Assembly (NCBI RefSeq): GCF_014641855.1
Contig: NZ_BMII01000012.1
Coordinates: 62,921 to 126,920 of the forward strand
Direction: 5' to 3'
DNA: 64,000 nucleotides
DNA from: Shewanella inventionis
GTDB taxonomy: Bacteria > Pseudomonadota > Gammaproteobacteria > Enterobacterales > Shewanellaceae
The position numbers and the translations under genes were made by a program. The notes under the pieces are model-generated. The model was given only the letters and a program-made list of their open reading frames with translations. It searched no databases and was not told where the DNA came from. How positions within the stretch are numbered: position 1 is the stretch's first letter; each line of letters opens with the position of its first letter. Below are positions 45,665 through 55,168 of the stretch, in pieces.

Positions 45665-46865
45665 GACGTTTTAGTCTCCGTTTGATATTGGCTTGAGCAA
45701 CTAAATAGTCGAACAATGGCGCCCATAAATTGGTAAACAAAATGGCTAACATGATGCCTTCTGGCATTTTTGCATTGAGCAAACGGATCACTATGGTCAT
45801 TAAACCAATCATAAAACCATAAGCAAACTTGGCCGTGCGGGTATAAGATGCAGTAACCGGATCGGTCGCCATAAACATCATCCCCAAGGCGAAACCACCT
45901 GTCACTAGGTGCCAAGTCCAAGGCATTGCTGACATTGGGTTTCTGCTTGAACCAAAGTAGTTAAACAACACCACGGTTAAGATCATCCCAATCATCACGC
46001 CAGCCACAACACGCCAATCAGCCACACGAGTCAGCAATAAAATACCGCCACCAATTAAAATGGCTAACGTGCTGGTTTCGCCAACTGCGCCTGGGGTAAA
46101 ACCTAAAAATGCATCCCACCAAGTGCTGTCGCTAAATACACTAAACCAGCTTGCATCGACAAAACTGAGCTTTTTAGCCACCGTAAGAGTTAAAGTGGTT
46201 GCGCCAGAATAACCATCAACTGCCACAAATTGACTTAACGCCACGACCTCTGTTGGGTAAGCGAAATAAATAAATGCATAACCGGCAAGCGCAGGGTTTA
46301 AAAAGTTATACCCCATGCCACCAAACATCTCTTTAGCAACTACCACACCAAAACTCAGGCCCAGTGCCACAATCCATAACGGAGTTGAAATCGGTAAAAT
46401 GAGCGAGAACAATAATGCGGTAACAAAGAAGCCCTCATGCAGCTCTTGACGACGAACCCTGGCAAATACCACCTCCCACACTAAACTCACCACCAATGCG
46501 GTAAGGTAAAAAGGCACATAAAAACTGGCGCCATAGGCAAATAAACTGATTAAGCCTGAGCTCTCAGTTAATGGGCCAAACAGTAAGTTATAAATAGCCA
46601 GTTGCCATGCATCAGGTTGCGTAGCACCAGCCATAATGGCCACCTGAGCCTGCAAGCCCAAGTTGTACATTCCAAATAACATGGCAGGGAATAAGCACAT
46701 ACCCACAATATGCATAGTGCGCTTAACATCAATTGCATCACGAATATGCACACGACCTTTAGTGCTGCGGCCATTAGCTATCCATAATGAACGTAAGTAG
46801 TTACGCATCGAGTCGCCATGAGCATAATAGCTATCTTGACTGGGCTTTTTTTGTTGCTGACTCAT
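45654..46865 (-). CDS. nqrB: Na+-NQR subunit B (covalent FMN, riboflavin)
   Basis: Main membrane subunit and Na+ path. The 403-aa protein has about ten helices and the covalent FMN motif SGATTLTL (in DGYSGATTLTLTVAK). The start was set at the ATG that overlaps the nqrA stop (TAATG), preceded by GGGAAGG; the longest frame adds 10 residues within nqrA. Confidence 0.95.
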   Translation of the reverse strand: MSQQQKKPSQDSYYAHGDSMRNYLRSLWIANGRSTKGRVHIRDAIDVKRTMHIVGMCLFPAMLFGMYNLGLQAQVAIMAGATQPDAWQLAIYNLLFGPLTESSGLISLFAYGASFYVPFYLTALVVSLVWEVVFARVRRQELHEGFFVTALLFSLILPISTPLWIVALGLSFGVVVAKEMFGGMGYNFLNPALAGYAFIYFAYPTEVVALSQFVAVDGYSGATTLTLTVAKKLSFVDASWFSVFSDSTWWDAFLGFTPGAVGETSTLAILIGGGILLLTRVADWRVVAGVMIGMILTVVLFNYFGSSRNPMSAMPWTWHLVTGGFALGMMFMATDPVTASYTRTAKFAYGFMIGLMTIVIRLLNAKMPEGIMLAILFTNLWAPLFDYLVAQANIKRRLKRHGN

Positions 46866-48256
46866 TAACCTTCCCTCTCGATAATATCTAGGCAAGCACG
46901 AAGTTCTTTACCAAAGTCATACTTTCCTGGGCAAACAAACGTACATAAGGCTAAATCTTCTTCATCTAGCTCTAATGCACCGAGTAGTTGCGCTTCGTCG
47001 GTATCACGTACCACTAAATCACGTACAAGTAAGATGGGTAAAATATCCAAAGGCATCACATGGTCTAGCTGGCCAAACGCCATCATGGCGCGAGGTGAGC
47101 CACCAGCATGAGTGGTAAAATCAAAGAGTTTTTTAGTGCGACTAAAGCCAGACATCATGATGCCAGTGAGCGAAAATTTATTACTGTCATGGCGCACCCA
47201 AGGCAACACCTCTTGACGATCATTTTCAGTTAACACACTCACCTGGTTGTGAAATCGACCAAGGTAATCATAAACGCCAGTAGCCGTGTGGCCAGACAGT
47301 AATGATCCAGACACAATTCGTGAGTGCCTTTGATCAATTTCGTCGCTTACCCACTCACTTAACTTAGCACCCAGCTGAGTGCGCACTAACCGAGGCTTTA
47401 ATACATTGGGGCCGCCAAGTGCAACAATGCGGTCGGTGTACAGCTCACCAGTTAAAAACAGTTTGCCAACGGCTATCACGTCTTGATAACCCAAGTGCCA
47501 TACCTGACGCTCAATACTTGCGGGTAATAAATGGTGGATATGAGTACCCACTAAGCCTGCTGGGTGAACACCGTTAAAGCGATGAATGCTAACAGAAGTT
47601 AAATCGTAATCTTCGCTCTGCTCAACGAGTGACTCACCGTCATCCTGGCACAAATACACTTTACCGGGAGTTAATAGGCTTAACACATATAACCCGGCAT
47701 GAAATGCTTGCGGTTGCGTGGCAATAACAACTCTTGGATCAGCGGCTAATGGATTGGTATCCACGGCAGTCACAAATAGACCGGCTGGAGTTGCATCAAG
47801 CTGAGGTACTCGAGAAAACGGACGGGTTCTAAACGCTGTCCATAAACCACTTTCAACTAACCCTTGCTTAACGCTTTCAAGGCTCAAGCTTACTAGTGCC
47901 TGTGGCTGTATGATGCTTGCACAAGCTTGCTCAGCATCACAGTCAATCACGACCGACTGCAACACACGGCGCTCACCACGATTAATGGCAGAAACTACGC
48001 CACTTGCAGGCGCGGTAAATCGCACTCCGGGTGTTTTTTTATCTTCAAATAAGGTTTGTCCCTTACTGACTCGATCACCAACCTCAACCATCATGGTTGG
48101 TTTTAAGCCAACATATTCTTCGCCAATTAATGCCACCTGAGAGGTCTTTATTGACGCGCCATCTATTTGCTGTAGTGGTTCACCAGCAACCGGGACATCA
48201 AGCCCCCGCTTAATGGTTATCACTGGGTTTGCAGCACCAGCCATGTCATTCACCAT
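46865..48256 (-). CDS. nqrA: Na+-NQR subunit A
   Basis: A 463-aa peripheral subunit implicated in quinone interaction. Recognisable blocks are ITIKRGLDVPVAG, FEDKKTPGVRFTAPASG, GERRVLQSVVID, RTRPFSRVPQ, the ALGGPNVLKPR region and the C-terminal KYDFGKELRACLDIIEREG. The start is uncertain: an ATG four codons downstream has a better ribosome site (GGTGA). First gene of the operon. Confidence 0.94.
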   Translation of the reverse strand: MVNDMAGAANPVITIKRGLDVPVAGEPLQQIDGASIKTSQVALIGEEYVGLKPTMMVEVGDRVSKGQTLFEDKKTPGVRFTAPASGVVSAINRGERRVLQSVVIDCDAEQACASIIQPQALVSLSLESVKQGLVESGLWTAFRTRPFSRVPQLDATPAGLFVTAVDTNPLAADPRVVIATQPQAFHAGLYVLSLLTPGKVYLCQDDGESLVEQSEDYDLTSVSIHRFNGVHPAGLVGTHIHHLLPASIERQVWHLGYQDVIAVGKLFLTGELYTDRIVALGGPNVLKPRLVRTQLGAKLSEWVSDEIDQRHSRIVSGSLLSGHTATGVYDYLGRFHNQVSVLTENDRQEVLPWVRHDSNKFSLTGIMMSGFSRTKKLFDFTTHAGGSPRAMMAFGQLDHVMPLDILPILLVRDLVVRDTDEAQLLGALELDEEDLALCTFVCPGKYDFGKELRACLDIIEREG

Positions 48257-48447
48257 TTAAAAAATTTCGATAGCTTATGGTATATGTTTGTAACTGCTAA
48301 TATATGAACAAAGATCACAGTCCCAGCGCAGACTGTAATTTTGAAACACAACCTAATGGCAAATTTGTGAAGCTGATCAATCAATCGCCAAAAGCAGAAT
48401 CGCTTGATGTAATTTTTGTATCAAAAAGGTTGTTACATTTCTGAGTA

Positions 48448-48484
48448 TTTATGCTTACCTACTAATACAGCAAGTAAGCATAAA
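48448..48484. repeat. Inverted repeat downstream of cydC
   Basis: Perfect 11-bp arms TTTATGCTTAC / GTAAGCATAAA separated by 15 bp, 28 bp past the cydC stop. No T-run follows in either direction, so it could be a weak terminator or a protein-binding dyad. The rest of the nqrA-cydC gap shows nothing else. Confidence 0.5.
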
Positions 48485-48512
48485 CCTATGTTTAGACGGG
48501 TTTTAGGAGGGA

Positions 48513-50255
48513 TTAACAATCAACACAAAAGCGCTGTAACGCGCCTTGTTCTAACCGATAAACAGCATCCATTTTATCTAATGCCGTTGTGCGGTGACTA
48601 ATCATCAATAAGGTTTTATTTTCAGCAAAACTCAAAAGCAGCGAAAGTATCTCGCGTTCGGTGCGCTTATCGAGCCCTTCGGTAGGCTCGTCAAGTAGCA
48701 ATAAAGGCGCATCACGCAGTAACGCTCTAGCCACGCCAATACGGCGCTGCTCACCACCCGATAACTGTCGGCCGCCTTCACCAATCCACATATCCAGCGG
48801 TTTGTCGCCTTGCAACAATGCCTCAAGTCCCACTTGCTGCAAAACTGAAATTAAACGCTCATCATGGGCTTTTTTCGGTTCACCTTGTTGATAAGGTAAA
48901 GCCAGTGCTAAGTTTTCCCGCAGGGTGCCAGCAAACAGATAAATACGCTGGCTGACTACTGTCATCGACGCTCTAAGTTCGGCTTCATTGTACTGGGCTA
49001 GCGGTTGGCCATCGAGAGTAATCTCACCTTGCTGTGCTACCCATTCACGCGTAATAAGCCCAAACAAGCTCGACTTACCACAACCAGTTGAGCCCAATAT
49101 TGCTACCTTGTCACCAGCCTCTAAAGTCAAGTTCACGCCTTGTAAAATCGGCGCAGTGGGCTGATAAGCAAAATGCACATCTTGTAGCGTCAACGCGCCT
49201 GATTTGGCTTTAAGCTGGCTGTGCGAATTAAAGCTGACTGCGGGCGTTTGCTCAACAATATGAGTTACACGCTGTGCGGCTAACAAGGTACTGGATAAAT
49301 GTTGAAACGCGCCCGCTATTGGCATCATCATCTCGAGACTTGCCATCGTTGCAAATACCATTAATGCCATTAACGGCCCAGGTGGTGTTGCATCACCTAC
49401 ACTTTGACTGGCTAAATACAACATCAACACAACCGCAGTACCATTAACTAAAATTAGCATAGCTTGGCTTAAACCAGTAATATTGGCCATGGCCGTTTGC
49501 TGGCTAAATAACCGAGCTTGCGCCTGTTCAAGTTTGGTCAAATAACGCGTGTTTGCCGCAAACAAACTTAACTCGGCTTGCCCCTGAATAACATCCAGCA
49601 GCATTACTCTATATTGTTGTTTCGCATCAACTAATGCCCGGCCGGGTGCTTTACCTAGTACATAAAACACCACTGGCAATACGCACCAGGCCAGCAGTAA
49701 AACACTGCATAACATCATGGCGAGGCTAAGGTCAAACCAGGCTAAAAAAACAAACAACCCAGCAATCATCAATAATGACGCCACCAAAGGTGTCAGCAAG
49801 CGTAAATACAAATGATCTAGGGTGTCGATGTCAGCAATTAATCTATTAAGCAGGTCGCCTCTTCGTAAGCCTTGAAGATTAGCAGCACTAAGCGGCAACA
49901 GCTTTTGCCACGCCCAAATACGTAACTGAGTTAGCAATTTAAATGTGGCTTCGTGGGTGGCTAAACGCTCCCCATAGCGACTTGCTGTGCGCGCTATAGA
50001 AAAAAATCGTACTCCGCCGGCAGGAGTAAAAAAGTTAAAGACTTGCGCGGTTGCAACCGTTAAGCCCGCCACAGCCGTTGCCGATAAAAACCAGCCCGAT
50101 AATGACAACAATCCAATACCGGTTAACAAGGTGGTAAAGGTTAAGATTAAGCCAACCAACATCATTAACCATTGGCGACGAAACAGCGCAAAAAAGGGGG
50201 CTAATACCCGCAATGAGGTGTTTGGTGACGATGTCGATTCAGTAACTTGAGTCAT
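48513..50255 (-). CDS. cydC: Thiol reductant ABC exporter subunit CydC
   Basis: One half of the heterodimeric CydDC exporter of cysteine and glutathione, needed for cytochrome bd assembly. The 580-aa protein has six membrane helices in ~20-320, then an ATPase domain: Walker A LGSTGCGKSS, signature LSGGEQRR, Walker B LLLLDEPTEGLD, and H-loop ISHRTTAL. It starts 2 bp after cydD ends, in the usual cydD-cydC order. The cydAB genes are not in the window. Confidence 0.94.
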   Translation of the reverse strand: MTQVTESTSSPNTSLRVLAPFFALFRRQWLMMLVGLILTFTTLLTGIGLLSLSGWFLSATAVAGLTVATAQVFNFFTPAGGVRFFSIARTASRYGERLATHEATFKLLTQLRIWAWQKLLPLSAANLQGLRRGDLLNRLIADIDTLDHLYLRLLTPLVASLLMIAGLFVFLAWFDLSLAMMLCSVLLLAWCVLPVVFYVLGKAPGRALVDAKQQYRVMLLDVIQGQAELSLFAANTRYLTKLEQAQARLFSQQTAMANITGLSQAMLILVNGTAVVLMLYLASQSVGDATPPGPLMALMVFATMASLEMMMPIAGAFQHLSSTLLAAQRVTHIVEQTPAVSFNSHSQLKAKSGALTLQDVHFAYQPTAPILQGVNLTLEAGDKVAILGSTGCGKSSLFGLITREWVAQQGEITLDGQPLAQYNEAELRASMTVVSQRIYLFAGTLRENLALALPYQQGEPKKAHDERLISVLQQVGLEALLQGDKPLDMWIGEGGRQLSGGEQRRIGVARALLRDAPLLLLDEPTEGLDKRTEREILSLLLSFAENKTLLMISHRTTALDKMDAVYRLEQGALQRFCVDC

Positions 50256-50257
50256 GA

Positions 50258-52033
50258 TTACACCTCCTGCTGCTGATTAATCATTTGCGCTAACAAGCCA
50301 TCTTGATGTTGTAACTCACTCAGATGACCTTGCTGAACAATAAGGCCTTTATCCATCACCAACACCTTGTCCATTGTATTTAAATCATCTAACCGATGGG
50401 TCACGGTTAATCCACTTGCTCCTTGCATGGCAGCTTGAAGAGACGCCAACACACTCTGCTCACTTTGAGCATCTAAACTGGCAGTCGGTTCATCTAACAA
50501 AAATAACTTTGCCGGTTGGGCTAAAGCACGAGCTAAGGCAAAACGCTGCGCCTGGCCAACAGATACCCCCGCACTTTGATCGCTTATCATCAGGTCGAGG
50601 CCTTGAGCGTGTTGAGTGACAAAGTCGCTAATATTAGCCTTCTCAAGTAGCGTCATAATTTGCGAATCGGTTAAGAGTGGGTTTGCCAGTGCAACATTGT
50701 CGCGCACCGTGCCATAAAACAACTGCGGGTCCTGGCCAAGCCAAGCTAAATGGCGTCGCCAATCAGCCAATTGAAGATTCGAGAGGGGTTGTTGATTCAC
50801 CATTAATTGGCCTTTGTAGGGTAAAAAACCTAACAAAGCATTGAGTAAACTGGTTTTACCTGCGCCACTTGGGCCAACAATCGCCCAATGTTGACCGGCA
50901 GGCAGTGTAAATGAAATCGGCCCAATTAAACGCTGTCCGTCAACACTAAATACCTCAAGATCAATCGCGTCAATGCTAATAGAGTCTGCCGAAAACAAGG
51001 TTTTAGCTTGGCAACTATCTGCGGTGTCATGACGTTCAACATGAAAATTGAGAAGCTCTACTAAGGTTTCTGCAGCACCAACAGCCTGGGCTTTAGCATG
51101 ATAATGGGTGCCTAAATCGCGCAGCGGCTGAAAAAACTCTGGCGCTAAAATAAGTACAAACATGCCGGTAAATAAACTAATGCCGACGCCGTAATGGCCA
51201 AAATCTAAATGATCTAAATAACTAAAGCCAAAATACACCGCAAGCACAGCAATAGACACAGCGGCAAAAAACTCTAATACCGCAGAACTTAAAAACGCTA
51301 AGCGCAGCACCGACATAGTACGGCTACGAAAATCTTCAGATGCGGTTTCAATATTGCTAAGCTCAGCGGCACCACGATGAAATAGTTTAACGGTTTGTAG
51401 GCCTTTTAAGCGGTCCATAAAATGGCCACTTAATCGCGCTAATGCGGTCACGTTTTTACGGCTCGCATCTGCTGCCCCCATACCGACCAAAATCATAAAC
51501 ATTGGAATTAACGGCGCTGTGGCTAATAAAATAATCCCAGCAGCCCAATTGAGCGGAAATACACACACTAAAATCAGCAAGGGGATAAAACCGGCTAGCA
51601 TCATTTGCGGCACATATTTGGCGTAATAATCGTGTAAGTCTTCAACCTGCTCAAACACCAAACTCGCCCAGGCGCCTGACGGCTTACCTTTAATGAACAC
51701 AGGCCCTAACTCAACCAATTTATTCAGCACAGCTTGACGAATATCACTGCGTAAACGCTTACCCGCCTCAAAACTGACTCGCTCACGCACTTGCGCCAAT
51801 GCTGCACGCACAAGCAATAATAAAACGAGACCAACAAACTCGCTGCTCGATGCTTGCAATGGCATATTTTGCATAATCACCTGTTGCAAAATGCGCGCAA
51901 TACAATAAGCCTGGCCAACAATAGCAATGCCATTAAGAAAACCACATAAAATCGATAATTTAAGGAAGATACCACAAGAAAACTGTTGGCTTTTTAGCCA
52001 CTGAGTTAATGATTTTTCTAACGACTTATCCAT
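50258..52033 (-). CDS. cydD: Thiol reductant ABC exporter subunit CydD
   Basis: Partner of CydC. The 591-aa protein has an N-terminal membrane domain of six helices and a C-terminal ATPase with Walker A VGPSGAGKTS, a signature degenerate from the LSGGQ consensus (VSVGQAQRFALARAL), Walker B LFLLDEPTASLD and H-loop VTHRLDDL. An asymmetric ATPase pair is normal for CydDC. Confidence 0.94.
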   Translation of the reverse strand: MDKSLEKSLTQWLKSQQFSCGIFLKLSILCGFLNGIAIVGQAYCIARILQQVIMQNMPLQASSSEFVGLVLLLLVRAALAQVRERVSFEAGKRLRSDIRQAVLNKLVELGPVFIKGKPSGAWASLVFEQVEDLHDYYAKYVPQMMLAGFIPLLILVCVFPLNWAAGIILLATAPLIPMFMILVGMGAADASRKNVTALARLSGHFMDRLKGLQTVKLFHRGAAELSNIETASEDFRSRTMSVLRLAFLSSAVLEFFAAVSIAVLAVYFGFSYLDHLDFGHYGVGISLFTGMFVLILAPEFFQPLRDLGTHYHAKAQAVGAAETLVELLNFHVERHDTADSCQAKTLFSADSISIDAIDLEVFSVDGQRLIGPISFTLPAGQHWAIVGPSGAGKTSLLNALLGFLPYKGQLMVNQQPLSNLQLADWRRHLAWLGQDPQLFYGTVRDNVALANPLLTDSQIMTLLEKANISDFVTQHAQGLDLMISDQSAGVSVGQAQRFALARALAQPAKLFLLDEPTASLDAQSEQSVLASLQAAMQGASGLTVTHRLDDLNTMDKVLVMDKGLIVQQGHLSELQHQDGLLAQMINQQQEV

Positions 52034-52200
52034 AATGCTCCGCAGTGATAGTCAACACCCTAAATTGGCAGTGCAGTATCGCAGCACAGAGGGTGAGATA
52101 ACACCTTAAACAATGTAAATGTTAACTGTTTCACATTTTGCTAATAAACTATCAGTAATGGATATCAGTTATAGGTAATCGTGCTTAAATCAAGCTGAAA

Positions 52201-53274
52201 CTACAACAAATATGGCTCATTGGAGGGAGTGTGACCATACTTAACCAACACATGCCATAGCAGTTTTAAATCTTGCAGCTTTTTGGTGTGGGCGCCGCGC
52301 TCGCTCCAAGATGTGGGTTGTTTTTGCAATTGATATGCCGCCCGACCAATAATATCGGCATTAATGATGTCATCTTCTGCAATGCTTTTTGCCAAGGTCG
52401 GCATAATTGCACCTCTAAAATCATCTGGCACCTTATTAATGTGCATTTGTCTGCCATTGTGCCAGTGCAACTCAATGTCATACTCGTCGCACAATGCCAC
52501 CAATGATGCACCAATTTTGCTGCCATTAAACGACGGGTCAGCCACCAACACGGCAATATCTTTATCTAATGACACATCACCGTGGATCTGGGCTTCAATA
52601 TAATGGTCTAAATTGCCACTAGGCGGATAATTAAAACGGCTTGCCGTTGCATCAACCAAATGCTGACTAAAATGAGCAATTAATTTACTCGGTTTAAGGC
52701 CTGCACAACCTAATGCATATTGGCGCTCAAAACTTTCACTGAGCAAGGCGGCTAAAATGGCATCAAAACATTTTATGGTGCCCTTTTCTTTTGGCAGTCG
52801 ATAAGAGTCCATGTAACTAAATGTACAACGCGATAGAATTTGCGGGTGAGTAATGAAATAACAACTACCAAAACGGGGCGCTGGGCCTAACGGACACAAC
52901 CCAAAATCAAGCGCGCCGTATTTAGGTCGATGCTTAATGCCAGAATAACTATGACCAAATAATTGATTTTCCCAATGGTCGCGTGAGCCACCTAGCTCCG
53001 GTGATAAATGCCCATTAGACACATGGGTTTCAAATTGGCTTTTATACACACCGTCACGTAAAAGACCATCAATGACACACAAACCACGATTATCAATACG
53101 GTCAGGATGAAAATGCAGTGCCACCCGACTATGGCTAGACAGCTGACGCATGGCCATTTGCAACTCTAAGGTTGAAATATTCGACATTAGCAACACATTT
53201 TTGATCACGGCATGAGCATGATCTCGCTGCTCATAGGCCGATTTCTCAATATGTGATAGCGCCGTTAATTTCAT
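52201..53274 (-). CDS. DUF3626 family protein
   Basis: A 357-aa soluble protein that I recognise as DUF3626, of unknown function. Conserved-looking blocks are ALHFHPDR (52-59), IDGLLRDGVYKSQFET (68-83), GGSRDHWENQLFG (95-107), RPKYGALDFG (116-125) and PAPRFGSCYF (131-140), followed by a helical C-terminal half with ADPSF. His, Arg, Tyr and Glu are distributed somewhat as in ADP-ribosyltransferase-like folds, but that is speculation. It is a lone gene between cydD and rhlE. No terminator is visible. Confidence 0.7.
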   Translation of the reverse strand: MKLTALSHIEKSAYEQRDHAHAVIKNVLLMSNISTLELQMAMRQLSSHSRVALHFHPDRIDNRGLCVIDGLLRDGVYKSQFETHVSNGHLSPELGGSRDHWENQLFGHSYSGIKHRPKYGALDFGLCPLGPAPRFGSCYFITHPQILSRCTFSYMDSYRLPKEKGTIKCFDAILAALLSESFERQYALGCAGLKPSKLIAHFSQHLVDATASRFNYPPSGNLDHYIEAQIHGDVSLDKDIAVLVADPSFNGSKIGASLVALCDEYDIELHWHNGRQMHINKVPDDFRGAIMPTLAKSIAEDDIINADIIGRAAYQLQKQPTSWSERGAHTKKLQDLKLLWHVLVKYGHTPSNEPYLL

Positions 53275-53578
53275 CAGTTGGTCATACCTTAACGTTTGAT
53301 AACATCAGCTAAGCCGCTGAATAGAGCTTGCCATTTTATTGTATGTAATAAGTTGAGCTTTAGCACGGTTCAACGCGTCAAGATTAACACTATTTCATTA
53401 TAATTCACTATATTGTGAGCACCGCAGCACAATATCTCAACACACAGATAAGCCAAACACTCGCAGTAAATATAATAGTTTAATAGCACTTACAGCCGTT
53501 TTCAGGTAAGCTTCACGGCCGCCGTTTCTGGCTACCTTTTATTCAAAGCAACAATGTGTTGCCCAAAGAGATTTTTCT
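53275..53578. other. Long leader region upstream of rhlE
   Basis: About 300 bp without a coding frame between divergent genes. Long 5' leaders are common for cold-regulated DEAD-box helicase mRNAs. I see GC-rich complementary patches (ACGGCCGCCGT near 53515) but no hairpin strong enough to name. Confidence 0.35.
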
Positions 53579-55060
53579 ATGAGTTTTGCCTCACTTGGTC
53601 TGAATGCTGCTATTTTAAAAGCAGTTGAAAAACAAGGTTATGACACCCCCTCTGCAATCCAAGCACAAGCCATTCCAGCCGTATTAGCAGGCCAAGATGT
53701 GATGGCTGCAGCACAAACCGGTACGGGAAAAACCGCAGGCTTTACTCTGCCAATTCTAGAATTATTGTCCAAAGGCAGCCGTGCTCAACGCGGCCAAGTG
53801 CGTGCATTAGTATTGACCCCAACGCGTGAGTTAGCCGCACAAGTACAAGAAAGCGTTGCCACCTATGGTGTTAACTTGCCGCTAAAATCAGCAGTGGTGT
53901 TTGGTGGCGTGTCGATTATCCCGCAACTTGCCGCACTGCGTAATGGCGTAGATATTTTAGTGGCAACCCCTGGTCGACTGCTCGATCTTTGCCAACAAAA
54001 AGCAATTAGCTTCAATAAATTAGAGATTTTAGTGTTAGACGAAGCAGACCGCATGCTAGACATGGGCTTTATTCGCGACATTAAAAAAGTATTAGCCTTA
54101 TTACCTGCGCAGCGCCAAAACTTAATGTTTTCGGCAACGTTTTCTGATGAAATCCGCGAACTCGCCAAAGGCTTAGTAAACAACCCTGTCGAAATTTCAG
54201 TGACACCTCGTAACGCGACAGCGAATACCGTTACTCAGTGTGTATACCCATTAGACAAAACTCGTAAATCAATGGCACTAATCGAGTTGATTAACACCAA
54301 TGATTGGAAGCAAGTGTTGGTGTTTTCACGCACTAAACATGGCGCCAACCGCTTAGCCAAGAGTTTAGATGCAGCCAATATTAAAGCTGCTGCAATTCAT
54401 GGTAATAAAAGCCAAACAGCGCGAACAAAAGCTTTAGCAGACTTTAAAGCTGGCACTGTGCAAGTTATGGTGGCAACAGACATCGCCGCGCGCGGTATCG
54501 ACATTGACCAACTGCCTTTTGTGGTTAACTTTGACCTGCCAAACGTACCAGAAGATTATGTGCACCGTATTGGCCGTACAGGTCGTGCTGGTGCAACAGG
54601 TCAAGCGGTGTCGTTAGTCGGTCTTGAAGAAGTTAAGTTATTGCATGATATCGAGCGGTTAATTAAACGGACCATTGAGCGTAAACAACTGCCAGGATTT
54701 GAAGCACCGTTCACTATCCCTGAAGCTGGCAGTCGCTCAGGTGGTCATAAAGCCAACAGCGTGAAAAAGCCAAACCCAAATCGCAGCAAGCATGCTCAAC
54801 AAGCCAATACTGCACAAGGTGATAAGCCAGCACGCCAATATGACTCGCGCCAACAAGCACGAAGCAAAGATGGCCAGCCGCAAGGCGCTAATAAGCCAAA
54901 AGCTGCCGGTAACAGAGCTGAAGCAATTGCTAATGGTAATAAACCACCACAGCGTAACCGTCCACCGCGTCGCAGCGGCACAGGCGGTTCAGCAAATAGT
55001 GGCACACCTGCATCAAAAGGTGGCGTTAACCCTTACGCTAATGCCAAAGTAAAAAGCTAA
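53579..55060 (+). CDS. rhlE: DEAD-box RNA helicase, RhlE type
   Basis: ATP-dependent RNA helicase involved in ribosome and RNA remodelling, often cold-important. The 493-aa protein carries the Q motif ([10 protein letters not shown]), AQTGTGKT (motif I), [21 protein letters not shown] in [16 protein letters not shown], and [10 protein letters not shown] (motif VI). The C-terminal ~110 residues form a low-complexity Asn/Lys/Arg/Gln-rich tail ([11 protein letters not shown]) typical of RhlE and likely to bind RNA. A palindromic terminator shared with dbpA follows. Confidence 0.92.
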   Translation: MSFASLGLNAAILKAVEKQGYDTPSAIQAQAIPAVLAGQDVMAAAQTGTGKTAGFTLPILELLSKGSRAQRGQVRALVLTPTRELAAQVQESVATYGVNLPLKSAVVFGGVSIIPQLAALRNGVDILVATPGRLLDLCQQKAISFNKLEILVLDEADRMLDMGFIRDIKKVLALLPAQRQNLMFSATFSDEIRELAKGLVNNPVEISVTPRNATANTVTQCVYPLDKTRKSMALIELINTNDWKQVLVFSRTKHGANRLAKSLDAANIKAAAIHGNKSQTARTKALADFKAGTVQVMVATDIAARGIDIDQLPFVVNFDLPNVPEDYVHRIGRTGRAGATGQAVSLVGLEEVKLLHDIERLIKRTIERKQLPGFEAPFTIPEAGSRSGGHKANSVKKPNPNRSKHAQQANTAQGDKPARQYDSRQQARSKDGQPQGANKPKAAGNRAEAIANGNKPPQRNRPPRRSGTGGSANSGTPASKGGVNPYANAKVKS

Positions 55061-55120
55061 GCTTTAAGTTAAGCGATACCATTCAATTTGCTCAAATAGC
55101 AAACAGTTGCTTAACCAATA

Positions 55121-55150
55121 AAAAACCGCTGAATATTCAGCGGTTTTTTA
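55121..55150. terminator. Bidirectional terminator between rhlE and dbpA
   Basis: A perfect palindrome: AAAAACCGCTGAA followed by its reverse complement, with A- and T-runs at the ends. Confidence 0.88.
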
Positions 55151-55168
55151 TGTAAATATCACTTACCG

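Noticed and set aside
48416..48601. 61-residue plus-strand frame over the nqrA-cydC gap
   Set aside because: It runs into the antisense of cydC, spans an inverted repeat and has no ribosome site or motif.
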